From positions 1-64,000 of the forward strand of contig JAFEMH010007460.1 of NCBI GenBank assembly GCA_022495995.1: a stretch of 64,000 nt of DNA, written 5' to 3'. Below the pieces are notes generated by a model. That model had not been told where the DNA came from. It saw only the letters and a program-made list of their open reading frames with translations, and did not search any database. The DNA comes from Adenophora triphylla var. japonica (taxonomy: Eukaryota; Streptophyta; Magnoliopsida; Asterales; Campanulaceae). Positions 51,716 through 63,502 of this stretch are shown piece after piece. Within the stretch, counting starts at the first letter, position 1; each line of letters begins with the position of its first letter. The translations under genes were made by a program, and so were the position numbers.

Positions 51716-54700
51716 TAGACATAGTATCTTTTGAGCTTATCACCGTTGACTGGGTGGACAAAGGGATTGCCGTCCAGGTCTGCAAGCTTCATGGCTCCTC
51801 CCGATAGTATCTTCTGCACCACATAAGGGCCGATCCAAACGGGTTCCCATTTTCCCAGGGGGTTGTCTGCGGTAGGGGGCTTCACTTTCAACACTAAGTC
51901 ACCCTCTTTGATGTCTCTGGCCTTAACCTTTTGTCAAACGCTCGGCCATCCGCCTCTGGTAGGCTCGGGTGTGTTCCATGGCTTTTAGCCTTCTTTCATC
52001 AAGGAGGGCCAACTCATCATGCCATGCGCAACCATTCTACTTCATTGACACTATTTTCCAGGAGGACCCTTAATGACGGGATTTCCAACTCCACCGGTAA
52101 CACCGGCTTCCATCCCGTAGGTTAAGGCAAAAGGAGTTTCTCCTGTAGGCTGTTCGACAGACGTTACGTAGCCCCGAGTGCCAAGTGCGGCTTTTCGGGC
52201 CAATCGCGACCACGGGTGGCCATTTTCTGGATGATCCGTTCGAGCGTCTTATTAGCAGCTTCCACGGCTCCATTAGTCTCGAGGTCTGCGGAGACGACTT
52301 GTGGCGAGTGATTCTGAATTCGACGGCAACCTATCGCAGTCCCCTTCAAAGTGCGACCCATTATCGGAAATGATCTCGTTGGGCACCCCATATCTGCACA
52401 TTATGTTTTCTTTGATGAATTGGGCCACTTTTCTGGAAGTGAGGACCTTGTAGGACTTGGCCTCTACCCACTTGGTAAAGTAGTCGATGGCTACTAGCAC
52501 AAATTCATGTCCATTGCTTCCTGCCGGGGCTATTTTCCCTATCACGTCAATACCCCAAGTTGCAAACGGCCAAGGAGTCGTCATGCAGTACAGGTCATGA
52601 GGCGGGAGATGGTTGAGGTTGGCAAATCGCTGGCACTTGTCGCATGCTCGGACGTGCTGGACACAGTCTGTTTCCATGGAAATCCAGTAGTAACCCATTC
52701 TGAGGATCACTTGCATCAGGGCTCTGGCATTCATATGAGGACCGCAGGGACCATTGTGGACTTCAGTCATCAACTCTTTGGCCTTTTCTCGAGTGACGCA
52801 CAAGAGGAGTGGTCCTTGGTACCGCTTCTTGTATAGGTTGCCTCCTAGAATGACATAATGGGAGGCCAACCTTTTCAGGGCTTGTAAGCTCTTAGCTCTG
52901 ACACCTTCTTTTGGTCTACCTTCTTCGTCTCTGAAAGCTGACTCTCCATCTTTGAGGAACTGGTAAATTTGATTGTACCAGGGTTCCTTTATAGGCTCGG
53001 GTCCCAGGTCTACTTCACAACAGAAGGCTGGGGCTTCTCTTCTACCCACTCTGAAGGGTTTTATGGCTTTTCCCTCGGGAATCTCTACCAATGAGGCTAG
53101 AGTAGCTAGGGCATCTGCGAATCTGTTCTTTTCCCTTGGCAAGTAGTGGAAGGTCACTTCTACGAGCTGTCCGATCCAACTCCTCCATATGGGCATGATA
53201 CCGCTGCAGATTAGGGTCCACAGTCTTCCATTTGTTGGAGACCTGGTTGATGATCGGGTGAGTCTCAGTAAACTTCTAGCTCCTTGACATTCCTTTCTAA
53301 GGCGGCTTCCAAACCGGCAATGCGAGGCTTCGTACTCGGCAACATTGTTCGTGGCGGGAAGTTCAACTTGAGGGCTATGGGTGTATGCTCATCTTTCGGA
53401 TTGACCGGTAGCATCCCGATGCCATTTCCTCTTTTGTTAGCGGCTCAGTCAAAGAATAATTGCCATCGGTTTTCGGGCTCGACCGCAAAGATCCCTTCAT
53501 CTTGGAATTGGGGTTCGGGCCCTCTGTCTTCATTGCTTGGGGAAGTTTGCCGGGTGGTCGACAATGCTTGACCCTTGATGGCCTTTACGGTCACATAGTT
53601 GATGTCGTACTCTGCTAAGAAGAAGGACCACTTTGCTAGACGCATCGAGAGGGAAGGCTTATCAAAGATGTACTTGATGGGGTCCATTTTTGAGACAAAA
53701 TTCACGGGGTGGGCTTGCATATAATGCTTCAACTTGCCGACTACCCGAGACCGATCCTACGGGTCTTTTCACACGCCGAGTAATTGAGCTCACTTCCACT
53801 GCAGGCTTCCGGTGACAAAGTAAATGGCATTCTCTACCCGAGAGTCTTTCTTTTCTGAGCAAGCATAGCCCCAGCTGCCGTATCGGTGACGGTGAGATAG
53901 AGCGTAAGAGGTTTCGTCTATGTGGGGGCATAAGTACCGGAGGATGTACCAAGTATGCCTTGATGCAGTCAAAGGCATCCTGGCATTCTTCGGTCCATTA
54001 CGTGTCTACGTTCTTCTTCATGAGCTTGAAGATGGGCTCGCACATAGTGGTCAATCGATTGACGAAACGGCTAATGTCTTTGCGGTTTTCCCATAAAGCT
54101 CTTGACTTTATGCATCGGGTCCGAGGTGGCCTCATATCCATAATGGCTTTGATCTTTTGGGGGTCAACTTCGATACCTCGCTCCGTGACCATATACCCAA
54201 GCACTTTCCCCTTGTCACTCCGAAGGTGCATTTAGCAGGGTTTAGTCTCATGGAATGTTGTCTCAGCCTCTCAAAGAACTTCCGCAGGTCAACAAAGTGC
54301 TGCCCGTCCTAGCCTTTGGAGTGGATTATCATGTCGTCTACGTAGACCTCAATCTCCTTGTGGATCATGTCATGAAAAATCGCGGTCGCTGCCCTTTGGT
54401 AAGTAGCCCCGGCGTTCTTAAGCCCAAATGGCATCACTGTATAACAGTAAGTTCCCCACGGTGTGGTGAAGGCTGTCTTTTCTTGGTCTTCCTCGGCCAT
54501 CTTGATCTGGTTGTAGCCTGCAAAGCCATCGACGAAGGATTTGACTTCGTAGTTCGCAGTGGAGTCCACGAGGATGTCTATGTTTGGCAAAGGGTAATCG
54601 TCCTTGGGGCTGGCCTTGTTCAGATCTCGAAAATCCACACAGCAGCGCACCTTCCCATTGGCCTTGGTGACGGTCACAATATTGGATAACCATGTCGGAT

Positions 54701-55075
54701 ATTCGATGACTCTGATGAATCCTACCCGCAGTATCTTCTCAATCTCTTCTTTGACCTGTAGAGACCACTACGGCTTGATCTTCCTTAGTTTACATTTCTT
54801 GGCTTAGCATACTGGTGCTAGAGGGATTATGTGCTCTACTATCGAACTGTCTAGCCCGGCATATCCCATGTATGACCATGCAAACACGTCGACGTATTCC
54901 TGAGCGGATCGATCGGTCTGTCCCGTTCAACCCCACGGAAGAAGTTTCCGATCTGTGTCTCTTTAGGTTCCTCGACGGTACCCAAGTTCACACTTGTCAA
55001 AACCTCCTCGGCGGCTTGGGCCCGGTTTTCCTCTTTTACGAAACACCTTAAAGATTTCTTTAATGTATTGTTCAT
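51716..55075 (-). pseudogene. pol: Pol of the family-4 element: RT, RNase H, second (archaeal-type) RNase H, integrase
   Basis: Minus order: pre-RT linker (55075-54790, VNLGTVEEPKETQIG). RT has VRCCVDFRDLNKASPKDDYP, MPFGLKNAGATYQR and the catalytic YVDD at 54344-54333. RNase H (53960-53560) ends MRLAKWSFFLAEYDINYVTV. The second RNase H (53460-53080) has WQLFFDG, ATNNVAEYEA and LPREKNRFADALATLASL. The integrase HHCC region lies near 52780-52640; its core has WGIDVIGKIAP, IISDNGSHFEG and NGAVEAANKTLE. The GPY-type end is WIGPYVVQKILSGGAMKLAD, finishing near 51718. Two RNase H domains mark the Tat lineage. At least eight frameshifts or stops disable it. In a working element it would reverse-transcribe and integrate the element. 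Confidence 0.92.
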
Positions 55076-56223
55076 TTAGTGTGTTTGCATCTTGTTCAAA
55101 TGATTCATTATTAAGCTTGTTGTTAAGTTTTGAGTTAATTTATCATTTGTTAAGTTGGCAATAAGAGGATACTCGAAAGATCTGTCATTTCATTCAAAAT
55201 AAGGGGAAAGATGACATCGATTACATTTTGATAGTCCTCGGGCGTGAGGCCTTCGGATGACTCGGAAGGGTGGAATTCAAAGGTTCTGACTCGGCGTATA
55301 GACACTCGACTCTGGACCCTACACTACTTATTGACTCGAGGGTGGCTTGACAAAGGTTGGACCGGGATCTCACTCCTTCTTCTTTGTTGCCACAGGGAGT
55401 AGTAGTCTTGTCGGCGTTCTTGAGAAAGTTGGAGACTTCAAATTGATCAAAAACTTGCCGGAAATCATTGACGGGCCGGTACCGTGGAAAGATAGTGAGG
55501 GAGCTAGAGTAGCTTGATGCAATCTCTCGGCGAGCTCGTCCGTTACAAGCTGGGCTCATTGGCGAAGAGTCGGCTCATCTTATCAATGCACTGGCGATAA
55601 CTCATTTTCTCTTTGCTGATCTTGGACACCACGACCTTGTCATATAGCCAACATGAGGTTTGGCACGGATAATCTTGATGAAGTCTTCTTCGGAGGGGAT
55701 CTGAATTCTTCCTTGAGCGCTACGTATTCAATAGGCTTTACGTATTACTGCTTCTAGATCTGCTAGCTTCTCATTGAACTTCACGATGGCCACAAATTCA
55801 GCACTTTCTGCTTCAAGAGGATCACTGTTCATGGGGGTATCAGGCTGGATTGTGCTTTGAATGATGGGTTTCTTGGCGGGCTGTTTAGCATAGGCGACAT
55901 AGTAATCGAACTTGCCGAAGGCTCCCCTAGAGTTCCGACGCTCTTGTCTTGGCTTCATACCTTTCCTTTAACTTCATTGTGTGGACTTTCTCTTCTTCTT
56001 CTTTCTCGAAGGAGCGTCTTCATTAATCCATTCTTGATACTCATACTCCAGGGCAGTCCTCACGATCGCATACATCATACCATATGTGAGGCTTGGGCTG
56101 AACTGGGATGGCCTCTCCGACTACTTGGTCATTACCATTGTTGACTACCATGTTGGCCGTTTTGACACCGAAAAGCCGGCAAAACCGAGGATTCGCGAGC
56201 CGTTCAGAATTCTGCGCTAACAA
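55076..56223 (-). pseudogene. Remnant between gag and RT of the family-4 element
   Basis: Broken frames read MVVNNGNDQVVGEAIPVQPK, then WINEDAP, then FGKFDYYVAYAKQPAKKP, LADLEAVIRKAY and QIPSEEDFIKIIRAKPHVGY. I do not recognise a defined domain; by position it lies where PR, G-patch and linker would be. No LIDxGS protease site and no PF03732 gag were found, so gag appears deleted. Confidence 0.6.
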
Positions 56224-57873
56224 GTCGGCGACCCGGTGTTCTCACCCACTTCTTTCTCGCTGCGGGAAAGGGATAGGAAAGGTTTAGACTCGGGGTAGGT
56301 GTTTAGGAGTGAAGGCTCGGGCAATATGCAAATTAGAATCTTCCGGTTTACTTAAAACAATGTCTTTTCCTAATATCTATTTGGTTGGAAAAGGGGATTT
56401 GCCCTTCTTTTTCGTAACTACTCTAGATCCTGGATCGGTGGGTTACGTCACTACGTCTATAAGCCCTCGTATTCCACCTGTATTTCGACCTCCCGGGGTG
56501 GACGGCCCGGGCGAGGGTCCTATAGGGCACGCGGATCCCACCGACCAGGAGTAAGAAACGCTCCTAACGGGTCTAGCGGGTCATAGGAACTTTCAACGCA
56601 CGAGCGATGCGGATTATAGTCAAGGCAATACGGGAAAGTCTCGTCTTTACGCCTTGATAGAATTTTGGCGAGAATTTCGCTTGAGCGAATGACGTTTGAC
56701 TTTCGGTAATGTCCGAGAAGATAATAGGCATGGGTCGGGCGGCAAAAGCCGGATGACACGGTGTCACATTGAACTTCGTTGCATACGCGGGCGTGAGTTA
56801 GAATCGAAGTCAATCTTAGGGTCAAGATCTTGCCAATTTTTCCTTGTCGGAATTTTAGCAGAGCTTCGCTTGAGCGAAAGATCTTTTGATTTGTTGGCAA
56901 AGACTCGGTCTTGACTTTTACGCATTCCGTGCAGGTCAAGGTCAATAGTCAATGTCGGAGTCGAGATCTCGCCAATTTTTCCTTGTCGGAATTTTGGCAG
57001 AGTTCCTCTTCCGTTATGAACTAAGGCTTGACCTTTACGAGGGTATGCAAGCTGGGCTATATGACACGGACTAGACCAAAAACCAACCAAAAGTCACGGT
57101 TTTTTGAAACGTGTGACACGGACTATGCATTGGTCGACACTGGCGGCCTTGGGGAGGTTGGGATGATTCCGTGCGCGCCCGGGAGCATCGTAAGGCTGTC
57201 TGTGACTGCAGCTGGAACCACCCTCGGGTTTGAAGGACGTGCGTGCAAAGTGTACAGGATATATCAGGTGCGCGTAGTGTGCGGTCTCATAAAAATGTTC
57301 ATTTTTGAGTTAAAACAGAGATTTTCATAATGTGTTTTAAAGGAATGATTTTCGAGACGGGGAAAATGCAGCACATAAGCATGTAAATTTTCTGGGAGCC
57401 CCAGTCAGTCATGGAGCTGAGTAGCCCCAAGCTGCTAGGACTGCCAGATTAGCCTCAATTTTTCCTGGTGGAATTGCCACTGAGGTCGCCCGGTCAGAAT
57501 CCAAGGAGGATTGAGCCGTACGACTGCATGGATCAATTTTCCAGGTTCCACTCCTTTTGCTATTTTTCGGGTTGTTTCCCGTTCAAAGTATGCACAGATT
57601 CCAAGATGCAAATGATGCAATGCAAGGTAAAAAAAGCAAGCACGATTAATGAAATCAGCGACGGGAGTCTAACCCGCTCAAAGGGAAAAGCTTTCTTTTA
57701 TATTTTTTTTCAAATTTTTTTTTCGAAAAGGGATACTGGTACGTGGGATTGTTAAACCACCGGTTATCCCAACTCCCACATCAGGGAGTGTACAGGAAGG
57801 GCAAGTGGTTTCCACCTATATACCGAGTATCGATTTTTTGTTTTGAAAATAAAAGCTTTTCTCCTTTGAGATT
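56224..57873 (-). other. Leader of the family-4 element
   Basis: Non-coding. Two rounds of a roughly 130-bp repeat (56800-57010) contain GCCAATTTTTCCTTGTCGGA. Hairpins TTCGC-TCAA-GCGAA (minus) lie at 56689-56676 and 56878-56865. 57512-57525 has AGCCGTACGACT, a decayed family-4 palindrome, and 57483-57495 a second (TCGCCCGGT). 57720-57870 is T-rich. Confidence 0.65.
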
Positions 57874-57891
57874 TCCCCAGCGGAGTCGCCA
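57874..57891 (-). other. Primer binding site of the family-4 element
   Basis: TGGCGACTCCGCTGGGGA in minus reading, 3 nt after the 5' LTR end. Confidence 0.88.
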
Positions 57892-57894
57892 AGC

Positions 57895-59602
57895 TGTGAA
57901 TGTGTGCCCAAATTTTTATGTTTGTTGGATTCACGCGAGTTTGAAGACATCCGGTTTAATTTGAAAAACGGAGTCGCCACGCCATTTTGATTACCTCAAA
58001 ACTTTGAAAAAAGGTTTTATGGGTTCGGAGGTTAAGTTACCCCTTGGGAAGAACGGATCATCGTTCACCCAAGGTGCCTTGCCGGAGCAAGTCTCCCAAG
58101 ATCCCATTAATCGTGCTTGCTTGCGTGCTTTCTTGTGTGCATGTGTTTGAAAATAAGGAGGGAATGTCCCAAGTCGTCTTCCGGACGTACAAACCATTTG
58201 TTGGTTGTCGCTCGGGATTTCTTGGATTTTATGTATTCGGGATTATGATCCCGTCCTCATCTTGGACTTGTGATCATCGCATTTTTGGACCTTGGGACTT
58301 GCGTGATCGAGAGAATGACTCTCTTTATAGTCAAAGATGAGGTTCTTTAGAAAAGGAGGGTCCTTAGCCCATCAATCCTACACTTTAAGATGGTCGAGCT
58401 CATATAGATGCTTCATACTCATCTTAAGTGATAATCGGAGATATAGGGTTCAAAGGTGTCCCTTTCTAAAGAGATTATGAAACCTTTATGGAAGGAACGA
58501 TGTAAAGATAGGATCTTTTACACCGGTCCGTTCCGAGGTTACTAATGGGGGAATGGGGGAATGCATGTAAAAATGACATTTTTAATGAAAAGATGACATT
58601 TTTGAGTTGCAAAGGATGCATTTGGTTTAAAGAAATGATCTTTATTGCAAAGGATGCATAAAGACACAATTTTTATGCAAATGATGCATTTTTATGAAGA
58701 AATTGGAATTTAATATGAAAAGGATGCATAAAGATTGCATTTTGAAAAGCATAGGATGCTAGTTTATGGTAAAGACATGATCTTTAAAGCAAATGATGCT
58801 CGGAAAAGGGATTTTGAATGCAAAGGATGCATTTTGATTGGAAAGATTTGATTTTTATATGCAAAGGATGCATAAAGATGAAATTTTTATGGAAAAATGG
58901 GGTTTTAGGTGCAAAGGATGCATCTTCATGGATAAAAACTACATTTTTAATGGCAAATGATGCCTAATGCATGCAAAGGGGAAGGGGGAATATAAAGATA
59001 TGATCTTTAATCTACCAAGTCCCAAGCAAGATAAAAGCAATGCAATGAGCAATTATAGAGCAATTAAGAAGCAAGGTTAGGGCGTGCGAGGTTACCAATG
59101 GCTTCCTTTTCTTCTTTGGATGAAGCTAGGAGGAGAGGATTGATCTTGAACCTTCAAGGAGGAGGGAGATAACTTCTTGAGCTTCTTCTTCACCTTCTTG
59201 AACTTCCAGCTGCTCTTGGGAGGTTTCTTCACGTATTATGAGTATTTGTGGGTGATTTTGTTCATGATCAAAATGGGTAGAGGAGGGCTCTATTTATAGG
59301 CAGTCTGGAAATTGCCAATGAAGCCGTGCGGCTAGGGACCTCGAGCTAATGCAGCCGTGCGGCATTATCCCTTGTGACTCAACATTTCTAGAACCATGCA
59401 AGGTGGCAATATCTAGAAGCCTCCTCCCAATTAAGAAAAACGTGTTTCTTAATTGGGAAGGCTCCCTTTCAGCCTTTAATCAATTTGGAACAGTTCCGGA
59501 ATATTTCCGGAACACTAGGAAGGTCCGGGGAATTACCGGGAAACTTACCGAAATTGCCGGGAAATTTAACCGGAAGGCATGAGCCAGATTTGGGTACTTA
59601 CA
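57895..59602 (-). mobile_element. 5' LTR of the family-4 element
   Basis: 1708 bp, about 99% identical to 43641-45350. Palindromes are AGCCGTGCGGCT (59322-59333) and GCCGTGCGGC (59354-59363), with the TATA box at 59298-59291 (minus). Confidence 0.96.
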
Positions 59603-59726
59603 CTTAGGAATAACAAAAAAGCCTAGGACCTCGCTGGAATGTGTCATTTCCAAGAAAGAAGGGAATATTGACCAAGGGAGAATAGCCAAAACAACTTTCT
59701 ACAAAAAACAGGCACGCTGCTGATCC

Positions 59727-59800
59727 CATCCGCGCGGATGAGATTGTAGCCACAAACTCATCCACGAGGATGAGATTGTACCCTGGCCAACCTATAAATA
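59727..59800 (+). promoter_or_regulatory. Family-5 LTR promoter: palindrome pair and TATA box
   Basis: CATCCGCGCGGATG (59727-59740) is a perfect 14-bp palindrome; TCATCCACGAGGATGA (59758-59773) has perfect 6-bp arms. TATAAATA follows at 59793-59800, 19 bp on. A further decayed pair lies downstream at 60757-60773 and 60787-60804. Confidence 0.8.
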
Positions 59801-60986
59801 CAGCCCTTCCCCCTCAGTTTCATGAGGCCAAAAAATCCCATTTCCTACTATTAATCTGCCAAAATTTATGCTCCAAACAACCTTAAACACTCTCACCACT
59901 CAAATCCAACACCAAGTTCAACACCAAATCCTTCCTAAATCTTGAAATCACTCAAACCCTAAACACCAACCCAAGAAACATTGGTAAAAACCTCATTCCC
60001 TTACTTAAACCTCCTTTATTCATACATACATTTCATATATAAATGATGTAGTATTGTTGGTTTACTTGTTGATCACCTCCCTTCCCCTTTTGTCCCAAGG
60101 ATCCAAGAGGATCTCCGTAGAGTTCATCTCCATAGATGATTCTCTAGAAGTGGTCCATATTTTTACCTCCCATGTCTCTTTACATTACTAATTGTTACTT
60201 GCTCTTTTGACCTAAAATGTGGTCATCTTGGCGTTCATCTCCATATATGATCACTTCAAATGGTCCATAGTCATTACTTCCTTGCAAATGTCCCCCCTTA
60301 GTCTAAGATATTCACCTTGGAACCATTTCCATGAATGAACATCCTTAAGACTTACATATTTAGGTCACACAAGATGTAGGAGATACACTTGAGTATAGAT
60401 CTCAAGGATGGTCCTTCTTGTGACCACCTTAGAGATCTTCCTCTAAAATTGATACATCTTGACCTAATTTTATTGTTAATTTACTTTTCATGTCAAAATC
60501 TCCCTTTCCCTTGCAAATGACATGTTTTAAAGTCCTAATGTACCCCCGGGATGGCTTGATTAAGTGGATTCATCACTAATGACCACTAATCAAAGTCTAG
60601 GGAAATAGAGGACAAACATGGATGCCAAAAAAGTCAAATGTCCTTTGTTTTCTATTTTTCCAATTACAATTTCCAGTTAAGTCCTGTAAATCCAGTTAAG
60701 TTTCTGGAAATTACAGTGACTGATTAGGAAACTGTAAAATATTGAGACTGCAGCCCTATCCACGCAGATGATATTGCACTGCAAACTCATCAACGCGGAT
60801 GACATTGTTATCTGCAAACAATTTCAAGTTTCTGTTGTTTTCCAGTTTAGTCACTATTTTTAAATTGTTTTCCAGTCCAGTCCCTCAGATCCCATTTATT
60901 TCCAGTAAATCCTTTTAAGTCAAATCCTTTTTTTAAACACACACACAAAAGTTTCGAGTAAGGAAGACTCATCATACAAGGCATTC

Positions 60987-61034
60987 CGGGTGAACGTCAA
61001 ACGTTCTTCCCGCAGTGTAACGTGACCTCCGGAC
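60987..61034 (+). other. R-U5 hairpin of the family-5 LTR
   Basis: CGGG-T-GAACGT-CAA-ACGTTC-TT-CCCG (60987-61012), followed by GTAACGTGACCTCCGGAC (61017-61034). Equivalent to 9728-9780. Confidence 0.75.
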
Positions 61035-61200
61035 TTATTTCTCTAATTTTGGGCATTTTTCAAAGTTTTGGCCTCTAAACTAAAAACGGCTTGGCGAATC
61101 CGTTGATTTTTCAAAGTCCGATAAAGATTAATCGAATCCAAAAAATCTTTTCAAACTTTTCCCAAAGGTTTTGTTGGGCGCCAAGAAATCGGGTACATCA

Positions 61201-63470
61201 CACCAACCTTTTAGCAGTTATCAGAAGATCAAACACCAGTTAAAACACACACATTTTTATTATCAAATACTTCACATCTGGACTTGTCAAATTTAACAAA
61301 TAAGTCATCATCACAAAGTTGACTTATTCTTATCAGATTTGTCTTGAGTCCATCAACATGCATGACATTATGTAACTTAGGCAAACCTGATACATTCAAC
61401 GTAACTTTGCCAATGATTTTACCTTGAGCTCCTCCACCAAAAGTTGACTTTCCCACCTTTGAATGGTGTGTAGTCGTTGAAGTTTTCACGTGCCCCAGTC
61501 ATATGGCGAGAGCAGCCACTGTCAAAATATCAGGACCCTTCAACACAACTCTTAAGAGAGGTGAATACCACCTGACAATTCATGGTTTCCTTTCTTACCC
61601 AAACAGTTCTTGTTCCTGCCTTGGGCTGTTTGTAGTTGTGTGTTCTGTTGTCCACACAAATGTCTGCCCAAGTGTCGATTCATATTTTCAAAACCAAGTT
61701 CATGTTTCAATCTGTTACAATAAGGTTGAATATAACCTGTAGCAAAACAATGATGACATATATACCTCTTTTTCCTATATTTTCTGCTTACAACAACAGT
61801 TTCAGGCTTAACAGAGGAGATATTTTTCATTTTTGAACTTTTGAAGTGTTTTCTCCTTCTTTCACAAAGACGGTATCTCCATAGCCAATTCCTAATTTTC
61901 ATTGGTTTCCCATTCTCAAAACCTCTTCCAACTTAGCTTTACCTTTGTTCAGCTTTGTTAGAGTTTTTGTTTCTTTATCAAGATTTGTTTTATATTTTTC
62001 ACATTTCATATCTTTCATTGTGAGTAATACTTCTAACTTGGCTATGGAGTCCTTCTGAGAATCACTTTCTTTTGACAGACTTTCAACTTTAGATTTTAGT
62101 TTGATATTTTCTGCAGTTAGTTTCTTATTTACCTGTTTGAATACATTGAGTTGCTCCATGCGCTTGGTCCATTCAGTGTGGAGTTCAATATAGGTATTGT
62201 GCAAGTCCTTATAGGTAGCATACTCTTCTTCTGCTGGATCATTGCCAGTTTCACCTGCAGTTGAAGAATTCAAGCAGGTATATACACTATTCTCAGTTGT
62301 GTAGTCAGTTGTGTGATAAGTTGTGCGATCAGAGTATTGCACATTTTCCACATCTGAATCACTATCAGACAATGTGATCTGAAATGGATGCCATATAGAC
62401 ATATTTGCATTCTGTTCATCATCATCAGAATAACTAAAAGTCATTGAGAAACTCATTACTCGCTTTTTAAGAGTGTTGGCACACTCATTAGCATAATGTC
62501 CATAACCTTTACAAGCCTTGCATTGAATTGAATCAATAGATATTTTTCCTTCAGATGTATGTTTCTTTGCGACATTGTCCTTCTTGGATGATTCAATCAT
62601 GGAAGGAGTAGAGGGTGCCGAATTAGGAAACTTAGTAAACCGTTTCTTTTTCAACATACTGTTGAATTTTTGAGTAATCATGGCACACTCATCATCTTCC
62701 AGGTTTGACTCATCAATATCCTTGAACAGTTGAACTAGATCCTAAGATACTTTGAGAGCACTTGCAAGATCAATTGAATTTGCTTTGATTGACTCTTGTA
62801 ACCCAAGGTTTAATTCAGAGCTAGTTAAAATTCCTAAGACTTCATCAAGTCCGACAGTTTGGACGTCTTGGGTTTCTTCAATAATAGAAATCTATATGTT
62901 AAACTTTTCAGGGAGAGTTCTTTGTACTTTACTCACAAGTCTTGCGTTGATATAGATTCACACAAGGCAAATGACTCATTTGAGATATCCTAGATTTTGG
63001 TAGAGTATTCTTTTATAGTTTCACTTTCTCCCATCCTTAAAGTTTCAAATTTAGTTATTAAAGTCCTTAGCTTAGTTTGCTTTACACTTGTCGGACCTTC
63101 ACAATAAAGTTGGAGAATATCCCAAGCAACTTTGGCAACAGTTTGATATGGAAATAATCTAAAAATATGATGATCACATGGTCAGAGATTCCTCCCATGG
63201 CCTTGGCATTAAAGTTTGCTAACATAATTTCCTCAGTGTTCCAAGTTTCTATGGGCTTAGGACCATAAATTTTCTCCTTCTTTTCATCACCTCCAGAAGT
63301 AGATGGGGAAATTTCAATCATGGGAGCAGTGTAGCCACACATAAGACTAATCCAAGCACGATAATCAAGATACTTAATATGGATAATCATTTTGGTCTTC
63401 CAAATGATATAGTCTGAACCATTTAGGTAGACGGTTTGTTATGATATGATGACAGCCCATAATGTCTACT
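61201..63470 (-). pseudogene. Copia gag, protease and gag-pre-integrase remnant
   Basis: Minus order: gag N-terminus (63420-63080) with LDYRAWISLMCGYTAPMIE and WNTEEIMLANFNAKAMGGIS, the UBN2-type Copia gag. A frameshift lies near 63190. Then CKACKGYGHYANEC (zinc knuckle, about 62510) and a Lys/Glu/Leu-rich coiled coil (62180-61920). A second knuckle-like CHHCFATGYIQPYC has His changed to Tyr. After an in-frame stop before YFDSGCSRHMTG, this protease site has the Copia DSG signature (about 61520-61490). Then LPKLHNVMHVDGLKTNLIRI and SQLCDDD, the gag-pre-integrase domain, ending at the family-5 LTR at 61200. The lineage may be SIRE-like, judging by the long coiled-coil gag. Integrase and RT lie beyond the interruption and are not in the window. 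Confidence 0.85.
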
Positions 63471-63502
63471 TTCAAGGATCGATATCAGTTGAGTCAAGAG
63501 AA

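Larger units (their letters stand above)
43641..59602 (-). mobile_element. Complete family-4 Tat element, TSD CTTAG
   Basis: LTRs 43641-45350 and 57895-59602 are flanked by CTTAG (43636-43640, 59603-59607). Length is 15,962 bp, minus orientation: LTR, PBS, leader, gag/PR remnants, RT-RNaseH-aRNH-integrase, conserved blocks, plus-strand DUF7745-like and PMD genes, 3' block, LTR. The LTRs differ at about 12 substitutions and one 2-bp indel, so insertion is recent. The internal genes are already full of frameshifts, so the copy was probably mobilised by another element's proteins. Confidence 0.95.
43525..61200 (+). mobile_element. Family-5 LTR, split by the family-4 element
   Basis: 43525-43640 (TGTAAGTGCCCCAATTTGGG on) and 59608-61200 (to CGGGTACATCA) are two parts of one LTR of about 1.7 kb. 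The gap is the family-4 element with its TSD CTTAG. It is a 3' LTR, since a PPT block precedes it. To its right lies Copia sequence. It is not the same family as LTR B. Confidence 0.8.

Noticed and set aside
38442..61200. LTR B and the family-5 LTR as the two LTRs of one element
   Set aside because: Their U3 sequences and palindromes differ, flanking hosts differ (chromovirus versus Copia), and no TSD matches.
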